A DNA stretch of 41,616 nt from Saccoglossus kowalevskii (lineage: Eukaryota; Hemichordata; Enteropneusta; Harrimaniidae), in NCBI RefSeq assembly GCF_000003605.2, contig NW_003131866.1, forward strand, positions 177,642 to 219,257. Reading direction: 5' to 3'. Position 1 is the stretch's first letter, and every line of letters starts with the position of its first letter. Both the position numbers and the translations under genes were made by a program. This document shows, one piece after another, positions 11,270 to 23,666 of this stretch. The notes below the pieces were generated by a model. It saw only the letters and a program-made list of their open reading frames with translations. It did no database searches and was not told where the DNA came from.

Positions 11270-12460
11270 ACATTCTGGGCAATGTGATCCATAGTTTCAC
11301 TATATATTATTCTCCAATATATTGTGGAAATATTTACGACAGTCATTAATGACTTGGGAGGGCATATGTATTGACTTTAAATACGCATACCAAATGAAAT
11401 TGAAGCTCACTACGATTCATGCCATGACGCGCACGCCGTTATTAACATTTTCTTAACGTCGCTATAAATGGGAGATTTTCCCGCCATTTCATTGTCGCCA
11501 CGGCATTTTGTGACTAAACGAAACCACTTAATACGCAGATATCAACATCGTAATGCGATATGAATTAAGTAAATGTTTGGCCGTCAGACAGTTGTCATTC
11601 GTGGACAGGCGGGCCTGAATTAAATATATAAATCCAGTATTATCAGAGGAACATTACTTCCAGTAATATGTATTTAAAACTCAACACTTACACGAATTAT
11701 GAAATAAGAAACGTGGAAATAATGTTTAAAACTACAAATACCTTGCATTAAAAACCGAAAACACGCTCTATAGAGAATACGATTGGCTGTCATTTGCCGC
11801 AGCGGAATAACAAAATACATCATGTAAATGCGATTACCAAAAGATAAAATTTGTTTGCAATTGAATATTTTAAAATAGACTAAAATAGCATATCGATTAA
11901 GTTGTAAAACACGGTTTCTGAATTTATTTGGTCGTCATTTACCACGGTGAAATCAGAATGCAGCACTAGTACCTGGCGCCGCTATGTTGTGTACAAACAA
12001 CACATCGATATAGAAAATATCGATTCAGTTCCATGGAATTTTTTTTTTTTTTTTTTTTTTGACTCATGGCAGTCACTTAATTCTTTTGGACAAAAAATAT
12101 TCGTGAGACTGCAACAGGAAAAAAAACAAATTTCGAAAAAAAGAAATGAGTCGAATGAACATCATACCGCCACCGTGCGGTTGATGGGGTGGAAGTTATA
12201 CGTTTGTTTTTATGGCTGCAATGCATTTTGTTTTGCGCGTGCGTGCGTCTTCTGTCCGGTCACGCGCTGGCATTGTTTGACAAGTTCTCATTGTTACATC
12301 ACGTTATGAGCCGCGTTACAATAAACACTAACATCGTCACTTCAATCACTGATTGTATTAATAACAGAGTGTCATCTTTGTATTATCTATCACAACGCCA
12401 GGAAAACGGAATAGAGCAAGCATCTTTTGCGTCACGCTCCGCAGTAAACCGACAACCACC
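11270..12460. promoter_or_regulatory. Upstream region of the TSSK-like gene
   Basis: Contains a 24-base T run near 12039-12060 and rising CpG frequency toward the gene. No TATA box at a convincing distance was seen. The 5' untranslated region and promoter of the kinase gene must lie here unless there is an unseen upstream exon, but I cannot place the transcription start. Confidence 0.35.
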
Positions 12461-15400
12461 ATGGATGGCATGAGTGAATACAGAAATAGCGTTGAATTCA
12501 AGAAAAGGGGAGAGTCATGGGTTCCTCACCGTCGAAAATCAGCTTTGGAGTCCTTAGGATACACCCTGGGAGAAACCATCGGGGAAGGGCAATATTCCAA
12601 AGTGAAGAAGGCCTACACTAAGGTGACCCAAAACTGTGTTGCCGTCAAACAGCTGAGTAAGCAACTTGCTCCTCGCGATATCGCTACCAAGTTTTTTAGC
12701 CGGGAATTCGCTTGCCTCAAGAAAGTCTGCGGTCACCCAAATATCGTAAGATTTATGTATTAAATATGTTTCTCTCTGTGTTTAGCAATTCTTTTTCTAA
12801 ATTCGGAGAACAGTGTTTTCACAGACAATTTACAGTCATTTTGCAGATGGTACATAAATAACTATTGACTTCGGTTTGGAGGTTGTTTTTTTAACTTTGT
12901 CGGGAGCTCGTCAAAAGAACCGACGCTCCCGAACGAAGATGCTCTGAAATCAAAGGTTATTCATGCGTTATTCATTTTTTAAATCGGCAGATATGGGATT
13001 TCTAACAAGCGACGTAAATAGACCTATTTCTAAAATGACGAGATTAAAAATGCCAATGGAAAAGTGGTATATTTGCATAATATGTATATAACATTTCACG
13101 GAAAGAAAACTTTCAACTTTTTTTTATACACACACATACCTTCATTTGAAAGGTTATCCTGCACAGGATTTTGACTTGGCTTTTTTATTTAATTGAGTAT
13201 CCACCAGGCCATGTAATATGCGAATATTCATGGGGATTATTAATAGAAACCGTTCGAGTCGTCTGTTTTATCGTAATCATGTCTCATGTTCGAGAACACT
13301 TCACTATTTCGAATTTTATGTGTTTTCACTTTATTAAAAAAAAAAAACTCGTAAGCAAGTCAAGGGCTAGTATAAAAAAAACATCATTCAATAAATACTA
13401 TAACAGTTCATCCTGGCATTGCAGAAAACACAATACCATTTGAACCAAGTGTTGCCTCAAATCAAATATTGTAATCTTGATTGTTTTTATTCTACAGATT
13501 GCAGTTTACGATGCAGTGGAAACTGACAAGACCCTGTATTTTATCATGGAGTATGCCCCAAATGGTGATCTACTGGATTTCATCAATACCCATGGTATGT
13601 TATGTAATTTTATGAGGTTATCAACAAAAATCACTTGATATGTGTGCCGTCATAAGCTAGTGTTATGCAGCCAATGACACCATTAGTATCAACCAGATCT
13701 ATCAATACCAACTCCAAATGTCAAAATGACGGAGAAATTATGTTTTTATGGAACTATACTTATAAATCATATTCTCATATGCTAATTAGGCATGATGTCT
13801 AAACATGTGTTGGTGATATTTTTTTCAAAATAAACTTTCAGTCATCACTGTTTACTCAATAATGAACAATGCTTCGCACATATATATTGCACAAAGTGAA
13901 CTTTCACCCATTATGGGTTGGAGGGGAGTTCATTATTGTTATTATTTTGTTGCGTTACTACTGAATTTGCTGCCACTAAAAAGTAGAAAAATCCACAGTG
14001 AACAGTTTCACAGTCACAGCTGGCTCCTGAATCTGCATAATTTAAAATGTTTTTCTGGAAATTGTTTTCACAAACTAAGAGAGAAACTAGTTTTAATCCA
14101 TCAAATATAATGGTATTTAAATTGTGAGTGAACGAGTGACTTGTGTGTGATGTGGAATAGCATTGTAGTGATCACTCAAGCAAATGGCACATCATGACTG
14201 ATGTCTTGGTGTCCTCCATGGCCTTGCACAACGACACGCTAATATGTGTTCACATAGTCTACCCCGAATCACCACTGCAGATCGACTGGATCGATTGTGC
14301 ATAGGAGTGCGTACACATACCAATGACATTTAACATGCATATCTTCATGTTTAGTTTGAATTATTAGCTTGTGATATTTCACACTAAACATCACAACTGT
14401 GAATATGTACTATGGTCATGTGATAACATTAAATGTTGGGTTTACTTATATTGACTACTCAATCATTACTTACTAATTTAATGAAAATCAATTACAATTT
14501 TCCATTGGCCTGAATGTTGTATGCATTCATTTGCTTTTGTGCAATTCATTCAAGTTTCAGATAATATCTCTTTCTTGTCATGTATGTATTATGTATTAGG
14601 TCACCTGGAGGAGGAAGAAGCCAGGACAGTCTTCAAGCAGCTGATTTCAGCAATTGCTTTTTGTCACCAGAAAGGTATTGCTCATCGAGATATCAAATGT
14701 GATAACATTTTGTTGGATGAAAAATATAATGTCAAATTGACAGGTAAGATAGTCGACAGATACTACAACTCAACCCAGAGAAATAATAAAAAAATGGTTT
14801 TCACCAATACACTGCAGTAAAGCATTGGAGTAAGAAAATCAAACAAAATAATTAAAGGGGAAAAAACATTTTTTTTTACATGTACTTCATATTACGATAT
14901 GTGTGTAAAGATAGTGTAGTAGTGCTTCAATTTGGAGGTTATTATGACCTATTGTGATCAAATCCGAAACAAGTGCTTATTGATTGACCTAGTATGTGTA
15001 TGCATTCGTCCATATCATATCTCACACATGGCTTGGATCAAGTTTAAACTTCACACATTCATCGGGCATCAGGCGTCAAACGATTGCAGTTCCATGTTTT
15101 ATACATGTTAGTCTACATTATGTGCCTCGCTTCAGTAATCATGTAATATCTCATGCTTATAATACTAATGGGGACATATATCATTGATAATGACTTGTTA
15201 ATAAAGTCTATCTAAAATCTTCAGTATCTTGACAAATTTATTTATACATGTATATTCTAAGTTTGTTTCTTTGCGTCATCTTGATAGATTTTGGATTCAG
15301 TACATTGATGCCACGCAGCGGTTTCATGCAGACTCACTGCGGTTCATACGTGTACACCGCACCTGAGATTTTAGAAGGTGTCAAGTATGATGGTCAGAAA

Positions 15401-17984
15401 GCCGATATATGGAGTATGGGTAAGACATCGTCAATAATTTGAACCGTATATGTCATTGCTACAGAGAATTATACCAAATTTGACATTATTGCCAACAGTA
15501 CCTTGTTACAAACAGTTTTATTGGATATAAACTTTTGTTTTATCAAGAGGATCCAGAGAAGTATAAAAACTATGAAGATTAAAATTACCTTGCTATTTTA
15601 TTTATTTATTTTTTGTGTTTTTAAAAACAGGTGTTGTTTTATACTCTATGCTGTGCGGACGTCTGCCCTTCAAGGATACTGATCTCACCGTGTTGTTGGC
15701 GTCCATGCGAGAAAGAGTACATTTCCATAATAGAGTGTCTAAAGGTGATATTAGTGTTAATATTATCATTGAATCACAAAAACATATTTTGATCTTCAAA
15801 AAAATTTCCCAAGTTATGTCTGATTGCATAATTAATGTCTACTTCGATACATATGCCACTTGCCAGGCATGTTGTCTGTTTCGTAAATTGGCGTAAGTGT
15901 AAAGAATCACATTTTCATTTATGTGCATACATAGTGTATGGTTGGTATTACTCATTGAAAAATACTAAAAGCATGTATTTTGTCATCTATATGCCATGAA
16001 ATTTGAATACTAAATTTAGAAGTAGTAAATTCTGACCCCTGAAAATGTATTAGAATGCCAGTTTACACAAATAAAAGACAAAATCCATGTAGAAATCATT
16101 ACATAAAGCAATATAGTGAAAATTGGGGTATTATGTTTTCAGAATTATCACACTACTTGTACTACCCGGTAGATGTTTTTAAAATACGTAGTAGTAGTAG
16201 TATAATCCAGGAAAAGATGTTTGGAGAATTAGAAATGTACACATAGCTTTGTGATATAAAAAGCTATTTTGTAGCATATTTCTCGTGTGTGCACATTGTA
16301 ACAAGGTTATAAACGGTATGCTCTCATGTTTGGTAGTGGATATCAGCAAATAAGCATATTTGGGGAAGAGAGGTCTTACTGGTATATTATCTGATACCAA
16401 ATACCCTCGCTTGCTGTTTACAACCTCTAAATAGATAATAATTACATACATGTTAATAAGAATATATTTTCATAACTTTTTTAAAAATAACAATTCTTTG
16501 TCTTCCTCAGATTGCCGCGATATTGTACGTGCTATGTTGACACTTGACCCTGATCGAAGAATAACATTGGAACAATTAGTATCTATGGACTGGTTGACTC
16601 AACCAATTGACAGGTCTACACTGTCCCATGGGTCTCCTGCTGCTTCTCTTTTATCTATTGGTAGGTATTTTTGATTTTAAAATAAATAAGTCTTGAAGTT
16701 TTCACTCTTGGGTCGCGATGGTCAGCATAATACACAATAAACATGAATTCCTATTCATATGCATTCAGTTGAAATGTAAGCGATAAAATGGTGATGTAAA
16801 AATGTGAAATTCACAACTCTTGCTATTATTGTGTCATCATATTTTTCTTTGACGACAGGTTCCACTGATAGTGTCATTGTTGCCATGACTAATTTGAATG
16901 CGGAGCATGGATTGTCATGTTCCCAGCATGTCTACAAGGGTGCTAAGCCAACACTTGTCAGTGATGTACTGAAAGCAGTGGCAGTCAGACACAGGTAAGT
17001 TGATGAAATAGACATAACATACTTTTCTGTCAAAAACAAAATAAATTTTTATAACCAATTTTTATCTCATATATCATACTTTATTGTTTTCCAGTGCTGG
17101 TGAGTGTCAGGAACAGCTGTTCCCCCAGCATGTCAGCTCCCATGTGTCAAAGACTGGACTCGTTGGACCTGCTGCACGGCGTATTAGTGTCCAGATCAGC
17201 CAGCAACAATGTAAGTTACACAAAAGCTACCATATTTCTCAGATTCTTACCCAGTTGTATATGTTTTTAACATTGTTTACATATAAATTGATATATAATA
17301 TCATCGAACAATGCAACTACATTAGTCAGTCAGTCCGACCATAGTCCCTGCACCTGTGTACACGTATATAGCTAGGTGCTGATGACTTGAACTTCACATG
17401 GTATTCCAGGATCATATACCAACTTATAGTGCTACTATTTATTTCATCAAGGTAATTGTATTACTCGTTGTGTATCATACATACATACATACATCTGTGT
17501 TTCATTAAATTGAAACTGTATTGATCCACACAACTATTTTGACTTTTCTTGTTCTTTTTCCACAGTAAACCATAGAGTACATCATGTTGCACCTGTCGCT
17601 AAGGGCAATCAGCTTCGTCGAATGAGCCTTGGAATTGGAGTTGTTCAGACCCCACAGGAATGTAAAGCTGCTCTGCGTCGTGGAAGCGTGGTTACTGGTA
17701 ACTCCCAGATCCACATGGCACCTGCAGCTCTAATGGACTCCGTCACTCGTTTGCGAGAAAACCAAATTGAGAAGGAAAGGCAACATCTTCGCTTCAGCCT
17801 CTCATCTAAGGCTGCTAAATCCGCCGGAGGTAAACGTAAGAAGGATGCTGAATGCACACGTAGAACGTCCTTGGTCACGGATGCAATGAAAGCTGGTACA
17901 ATTGGAACAGAGCATGAGCAGGCTGAGAGGGAACTGATTGCTAGATTCATGACAAAGTTGGCTCACTGTGGTTACTATGAATAA
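12461..17984 (+). CDS. TSSK-family serine/threonine kinase, nine exons
   Basis: Exons: 12461-12745, 13498-13594, 14600-14743, 15288-15419, 15631-15744, 16511-16660, 16859-16994, 17095-17210, 17566-17984. All introns are GT-AG, the phases match, and the total is 1593 nt (530 residues). The ATG lies in a perfect ACCACCATGG context. The kinase domain spans about 34-286: LGYTLGETIGEGQYSKVKKA glycine loop, VAVK Lys63, HRDIKCDN with Asp158, DFG Asp176, APE 200-202, DIWSMGVVLYSMLCGRLPF, and DPDRRI. The LGY.LG.TIGEG.YSKVK and HRD.KCDN patterns are typical of testis-specific kinases, which act in spermatid maturation in mammals. All catalytic residues are present, so it is probably active; Thr191 sits in the activation loop. 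Residues 287-530 form a tail I cannot assign; mammalian TSSKs are mostly shorter and mostly intronless. AATAAA is at 18092-18097. The precise ortholog is unresolved. Confidence 0.93.
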
Positions 17985-18121
17985 TTTCTTGATTCATGAG
18001 TTGGATCACATATGTGACTTATACTATAATTAATTCCTTGTTCTAGAATTATTCATTTCAGTCTCTGAATGATTACCATAGTAATATATGAAATAAAGTA
18101 TAATCTGTTGTCAATACATCA

Positions 18122-18410
18122 TGTTTAATTGTCGTTACTTGTATTTTTAGGCCAAGTCCTTTTCAGTGAAATATTCTTTGTTTGTATTTGGCTGAATTAA
18201 CTACCGGTTAATTGTTACCACATTTGAGGACACAAAATTATTTCTGGATTGGTCAATTTAAATTTAACATCAATTTGATTTATACCAGTGTATACATATT
18301 TATGAAACATTTATAACAATCCAAGCTTAATGCCGTTCACTATATCTTGGCCTAAGGAAAAAATGATGACATATTAAAAGTTTGTGTGTTTTTTGCCAAA
18401 AAATTACTGC
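18122..18410. other. Spacer after the kinase gene
   Basis: AT-rich spacer. I see no gene or repeat I can name between the kinase poly(A) signal and the SINE-like copy. Confidence 0.5.
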
Positions 18411-18563
18411 ATACTTTTTGGGGGAATGCCTGATGGCTGAGTGCAAGCCACACTGGGATGTGCAGCGAGGCAGTTTTGTACCATCATCGTCACCAGTTTC
18501 AATCACAATTTTGTGATACTTTCTTATTTATAGCATTATAGTGATAAGTATCACAAAACTGCC
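18411..18563 (+). mobile_element. SINE-like copy 2 followed by a hairpin
   Basis: A CTTTTTGGGGGAATGCCTG lead and an A-box-like TGGCTGAGTG parallel the copy at 7110. No good B box is found; the sequence departs from copy 1 after about 18450. It then runs into a 13-bp perfect inverted repeat, TTTTGTGATACTT (18509-18521) against AAGTATCACAAAA (18546-18558), with a 24-base loop. An alternative pairing joins GGCAGTTTTGTA (18469-18480) and CACAAAACTGCC (18552-18563). Confidence 0.5.
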
Positions 18564-18879
18564 TGAATAATTGTGAAAAATGGAACTTAACTGTTACATA
18601 ATAAAAACAAAAACTATTGTTTTCAACACAAACAACAGGTTAAAATTCAACAATCATGAAATCAGTAAGGGCATTCCCATTTACCTGGGCACAATAGTCA
18701 CCCCACATAGAAATTGGTAGAACCCCGATCAGGATGAAAGCAGAAAGCTCAAATAAAATACTGGTACAGACTAAACACACTGCCAGAAAACCATGTACCG
18801 GTATTAGAGAGTTTAAGATTTGCGTACGTAACGGGAACGTACCGTGATGTTCTAATTGCGTTTGCGTTACGTTCTCGGG

Positions 18880-19106
18880 NNNNNNNNNNNNNNNNNNNNN
18901 NNNNNNNNNNNNNNNNNNNNNNNNNNNNNNNNNNNNNNNNNNNNNNNNNNNNNNNNNNNNNNNNNNNNNNNNNNNNNNNNNNNNNNNNNNNNNNNNNNNN
19001 NNNNNNNNNNNNNNNNNNNNNNNNNNNNNNNNNNNNNNNNNNNNNNNNNNNNNNNNNNNNNNNNNNNNNNNNNNNNNNNNNNNNNNNNNNNNNNNNNNNN
19101 NNNNNN
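18880..19106. other. Assembly gap (N run)
   Basis: 227 unresolved bases. The open frames reported across it consist largely of X and carry no information. The left flank is rich in CGTAACG and CGTTCTCG-like words, which suggests a repeat that the assembler could not resolve. Confidence 0.99.
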
Positions 19107-20750
19107 CGTAACTGAAACCAGAACCATGTCAATCCGTCTATCATTTGGCAACAATAACTACCTAATAAAATTTGTTATGTCATTGCACGTCCGGAGTCAG
19201 AATTAGTAGTTAGTTCACAGACATTTGACAGAGCTCTCACTATTTCCATCCACTCTGCTGAGGTCTTAGGCCTGTTTGCCGAATCCTCTTTCAGCAGATC
19301 AATGTCATGCGTTTTCACTGGGTATAAATGTCAGCTAAAATGCATCCAATATTTCTTATTTCATCATAAATATTCAAAAACACTCTAATATAAAACGTTT
19401 TATCAATGTCAATGAAAATTATTCAAAATTGACAACGAGAAAAGCTCTCGGAAATCAACTACGAGTGAGTCACCTTGATCACGTTCAAAACGACTGCCGA
19501 ACGACCAAGCAACCGATGACGTCATTGGTTCGCGCAGAGGTCATGCACAAAGCAGTGACGTGTCCGTTCTCGTTCCGTTCTCGTATGCGCATCTTAATGT
19601 CTCTATTACAAAATGCACTAAAAGAAAATATTAAAAACAATACAAACTGGCACAAAAATATTGAAAAAATCATCATAGGGAATTTTAATTTAAAGAACTT
19701 AAAGTGAAACAAAAGATAAATATTAATAATTTTTTGAAAAATAAAATGATGGACCATCATTAACAAATGAGTACCAGGAACAGTTAAATATTTGTCAAAA
19801 TTGAGAGAAACAATTTAAGAACATGCCAATTATTTAATACAAACGTTGGAATAGAAAAATATCTTATGAAATAAAAGACTACAACAGAAGAATTAAATAG
19901 CAGTGACCATTATTTGGAAATTAAGTTAGGTAGAAGAAGAAAACCACTTGTATAAATTTTACTAGTGTGTGTGTGCGTGCGTAAGTCAAAAACAAGACGC
20001 CACCTACGGCGACATTTGAAGAATGGCGTGGGCTTTACCACAGTCCCTCAACAAGATCATGTATCCACGTGGTGTGATGGCCCCCTCATTGAAAACTTAA
20101 TCAAGCTTGAAATATCAACATTTGTATGGTTTCAGCGACTTTTTTCTGATCATGTGTTGTTTTTTCAGTTTTCAGCTGATCTTGTTCTTTTAAAAAAATG
20201 TCATACAAGACTGGCAAAAAAACGCCAAAAACATTATACAAACTTGTTGGCGTGCAGTTCAAGTTGATGCTTTGCAACACAGACCTTAGAAAATGACGTC
20301 ATATTTGCATTATTTTCTGTCTTCGTTTTATGTTAATGAATATCCGATCCTTATCCCGGATTAGTAGGTCTTTTGTTTCAAATGTTTACCAGCGACACGC
20401 ATCTAACGAAAAGAACGCGATTTGGTTCATAACAGTCTTTTTTAGTAACCGTGACATCTTCCAAGTTGTAAAGATGTTATTCAAAGTTAGCAACAAACTG
20501 ATTATGTGATTGAATTTGTATTTGTAACAACAAATACAAATTCAAACAAATCATGTTTGACAGTGAAGGAAATGTAGCAGTCTTCACTATCTCCTTTATT
20601 TCGTAATACAATTAAAGGCTTCGCAGCTATAATAAATAACACTTTGACCTCACTGCATTTCTACATATATTTTAAGTACCACAGAATGCATTTGCAATGG
20701 TACATTGAAAACTATAATTGTAGTTTAATACTTTTTACATGTTGGTGGCA
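19107..20750. other. Gene-free stretch
   Basis: A short GT/GC-rich run at 19963-19984 is the only simple repeat. A 100-codon frame at 19965-20267 starts inside it and shows no motif. No exon with splice sites is recognisable. Confidence 0.5.
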
Positions 20751-20754
20751 TTTG

Positions 20755-21063
20755 TTAAAGGGCGGTAGTCGTCGCGCCGCGCATGTGCGACATTTGTGTT
20801 GATAAACATTGATTTTCCCACCACAATCCAGTGCGCTTTTCTAATGAAATCACAAGTACGAGTTTGGTCCTGAGCGCCATTTGCACTAATCACCGCCGAT
20901 GACTCCTTCGATACCTTCCAATCACCAGGAAAATACAAAAGTAAAGCTTGGTAACCTATCAGTTTGTACTCGTTGGTATGCGCAACAGTCAAAATCGCCA
21001 TCTTTGTTTATATGAGACCCATATTTCGCGCACGCGTGGCACGAGGACCACCGCGCCTTTTAA
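20755..21063. mobile_element. TTAA-flanked MITE with long imperfect inverted ends
   Basis: The element lies between TTAA at 20755-20758 and TTAA at 21060-21063. Left end AGGGCGGTAGTCGTCGCGCC; right end, read inverted, AAGGCGCGGTGGTCCTCGTG. Similarity continues inward about 60-70 bases, including a TAAACA..GATTTT stretch. Length is about 301 bp. A TTAA target is used by piggyBac-type elements among others, so piggyBac mobilisation is an inference only. Related sequences lie at 24428-24520 and 26001-26115. The minus-strand open frame starting AAGATGGCG at about 21001 falls in this element and is not called as a gene. Confidence 0.7.
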
Positions 21064-21420
21064 AGTTGGCAATCTATTTACACAAGAAAATACCAAAAAT
21101 TATTGAGGGCGCAATTAGTCCAATTATAAAATTAGTCTTAAAACCTAAAGTATCATTAATAAATTGCACTGTTATTAGATGTGGTTGTAATGTTGAAAAG
21201 TGGTGCCAATTTTTGTATGTACATTCGTTCTTATTCGGTTACGTAGATTATTGTAGCTCTCCCCGATGCTTGCACAAAAATTGATGACCCGCCCCTCTCC
21301 TTTAATTCTTCTCCAGTATTCTAAGTTTCAATAATTTGACTGAACTATCAAATTACCGTGTTTTTATTTTAAGATAGACACATATTTAAACCATAATAAT
21401 ATATTATGAGTGTATTTATC
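21064..21420. other. Spacer, nothing recognised
   Basis: AT-rich sequence without repeat or coding signal that I can support. Confidence 0.5.
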
Positions 21421-21428
21421 TGTTTGTT

Positions 21429-21572
21429 CATAGACCTTCTAAAGGGTCTATGATTTAGATAAGGGATTACAAGTAGCATAGATCACAGGAAATACCGCAG
21501 TTTCCTATCCCTCTGTTCCTCTAACAGAGGGTCTATGTTTTGTTATTTCTCTTATCTGAATTAATCATAGAC
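21429..21572. repeat. Cluster of nested hairpins
   Basis: Three inverted repeats lie in 144 bases: CATAGACC/GGTCTATG at 21429-21436 and 21445-21452; CCCTCTGTT/AACAGAGGG at 21509-21517 and 21523-21531; and an outer weaker pair, GTCTATGATTTAGATAAG near 21447-21464 against CTTATCTGAATTAATCATAGAC at 21551-21572. GGTCTATG occurs again at 21530. Probably a foldback or MITE remnant. Confidence 0.6.
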
Positions 21573-23450
21573 AACACGGAAAATGCTTTAATGGTGTTTT
21601 AATGGGTAAGCTAAAGGGACTGAATGACATCTGGGGTGTTCTAATACGTTACTTCATCACAACTGATCGTATTCTCGTGATAAATAGTTTTGAGTTTGAG
21701 TTGTTAGTAATTAATTTCATGTCACAATGCACTATGCATTCTTTGGCATTAGTTGCGGTGTTTATGCTATTTATGCCTGATGACTGGATATAGAGAGCAG
21801 ACTCGCAATCAGCCTCGATATGTATGATCCGTCGACATTAGATTTGATCTGCATCCATCCACAGTCTACTTAAATTATCTTCTACGAATTTTAAAAGTGA
21901 TTAGATGAGAGACGACAGTTCGTAAGGGAAGTAAATGATACGACGCGGGTGGTGCAGTATGAAATGATGCGTTGTTTTCAGTGGGATTGACGAACCATCG
22001 TACGTAATGGGGTTAACGCGTGACCCGACAACACGCTTCTCAGCAAGAACCAAATAACAGCCTCAGCAAAAAAAAAAAAAAAAGGTCAACCCCAATTCCC
22101 GTTTTGTAGGCATCATTTTGACCACTGTACTGTTTCTGTTTAGTGATGTATTTTGAATATTTTTAAGTTTTATTATTTTGTTTTCTTTTAGAGACGATAT
22201 GAATGGTATTGTCGACGAAAGTTTAGTTTGGAATGTACAATAAATCGAAAATAAATAAAAATGACAACTCTATGTCAGATAATCTACACAGCATCAGAGC
22301 AGAATAATCAATATGCATTGTAGTTTGTTTGTCTCAACGAATGTTTTTCACGTGAAAGTGGACTCCGAGACCGTGTTTGATGGTAGACGTTTATTTCAAA
22401 TGAAGTGCGTTTTTTTTTTTATATAGTAACTTAAATTTAATTTAAAATAAAGTACACATGTGGTTTAATTTACATATTACAGTGTCATCACGCCCACTGT
22501 TACACTCGATATTTGCCTGTTCTATCAATCACAGACAATATAGTACGCCCACCCCCTTTGCGTGGCCCTCATACTGTGACAAAATGACCCGTCTACGTAT
22601 ATGACACGAGTTGACATTTGTTAGTTACCACCAAGCCGTCTCAAGAATGCTTCTCATATCTATGGGATAACACCTTAGGAGGGATGATATTTGAATCGAG
22701 GTTTGTGCTTTATCGCTTTACTGGTAGCGCGGAGTTCAAGTTAGTGCATCGATCAATAAATTATCATTTTCACTACAACCATTGGATGTAAGTTGACCTG
22801 TGTGTTGTGCGAAAGATAGTTCGTTGACCAAACATTTTTGTCTGGGTTTAGTGAACAAAGCATAAAATAAAACCACGTCGACGTAGAAAATCTGATCATT
22901 AGTTTTAATGGCAGCCAACTACATTGAAATACTGCATTCATCACACAACGAAATTCCAATCTAAGATCACCTATAACCTTAAACATGGTGTGTTGCTACA
23001 CATTGATAATTGGGTTTTATATTGGGCGTTGTGTGACATCGTAATCGCCATGGTGATCACTGTTGATGATGAGATTAGAAATTCAAGACAGATACATATC
23101 CCAATGTTTACCGAACGAAATACGACCATGCCAACAAATACATTAACAATTTATTAAATTCATGTAAAGACACAGCCTCTACGTGTAAACAATGAATAAT
23201 ATAAATATGTAAACGATGCAGTATGCTTTCACCACTTTAGACCCAGTCATACCAATATTAATATAACTTTTAATGGTAATATATTGTTTGCATTCACGAT
23301 TTTCACGAAATGCACATTTACTCTGTTTATGATCAACTACTAGTATTTTATTTCTACTTGGAATTCAGCGAATATAAATGTCACCTAAAACGTACTAAAT
23401 ATAATAAGTAAGTTGATAGACTGAAGTACATTGTTTTAAACTATACTGCA
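21573..23450. other. Gene-free stretch
   Basis: Contains a poly(A) run near 22066-22083 and a poly(T) run near 22411. Short frames at 21602-21793 and 22736-23157 lack motifs and overlapping frames compete on both strands. No exon is supported. Confidence 0.5.
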
Positions 23451-23666
23451 TTTCTTGTAGACTGTCGACAGTCAGTCGTACCTAATATTAATCTTTTATT
23501 ATTATTATTATTAAATATTGTGTATAAACGTAATAAGCGTGAATAAATTGCGAACGCCGAGACAGGAAGTAAGGGACTAAAGTCCCTCGCGTGCATTTCC
23601 CATCAGTTGAATGTCTAGGATAGACAATTACATTAGGACCGAGGACTGTCGACAGTCTACATTTCT
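23451..23666. mobile_element. 206-bp MITE with palindromic terminal inverted repeats
   Basis: Element 23456-23661 begins TGTAGACTGTCGACAGTC (23456-23473) and ends with its exact reverse complement (23644-23661). It is flanked by the 5-bp target duplication TTTCT at 23451-23455 and 23662-23666. Similarity of the ends continues imperfectly to about 34 bases. Each end holds GACTGTCGACAGTC, itself a perfect palindrome. An internal hairpin GGGACT/AGTCCC lies at 23573-23578 and 23581-23586, and a TTA microsatellite at about 23497-23514. It encodes no protein, so it must be moved by another element's transposase. Confidence 0.88.

Noticed and set aside
11048-11294. ORFs with ILFYS repeats
   Set aside because: Translation of the ATTCT microsatellite.
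17505-17950. Minus-strand ORFs in the last kinase exon
   Set aside because: Shadows of the plus-strand coding exon.
18749-19206. ORFs across the N run
   Set aside because: Mostly undefined residues.
20735-21001. 88-codon minus-strand ORF with an AAGATGGCG start, resembling a gene start
   Set aside because: The start lies in the inner part of the MITE inverted end, which repeats at the other end of the element. No splice or homology support.
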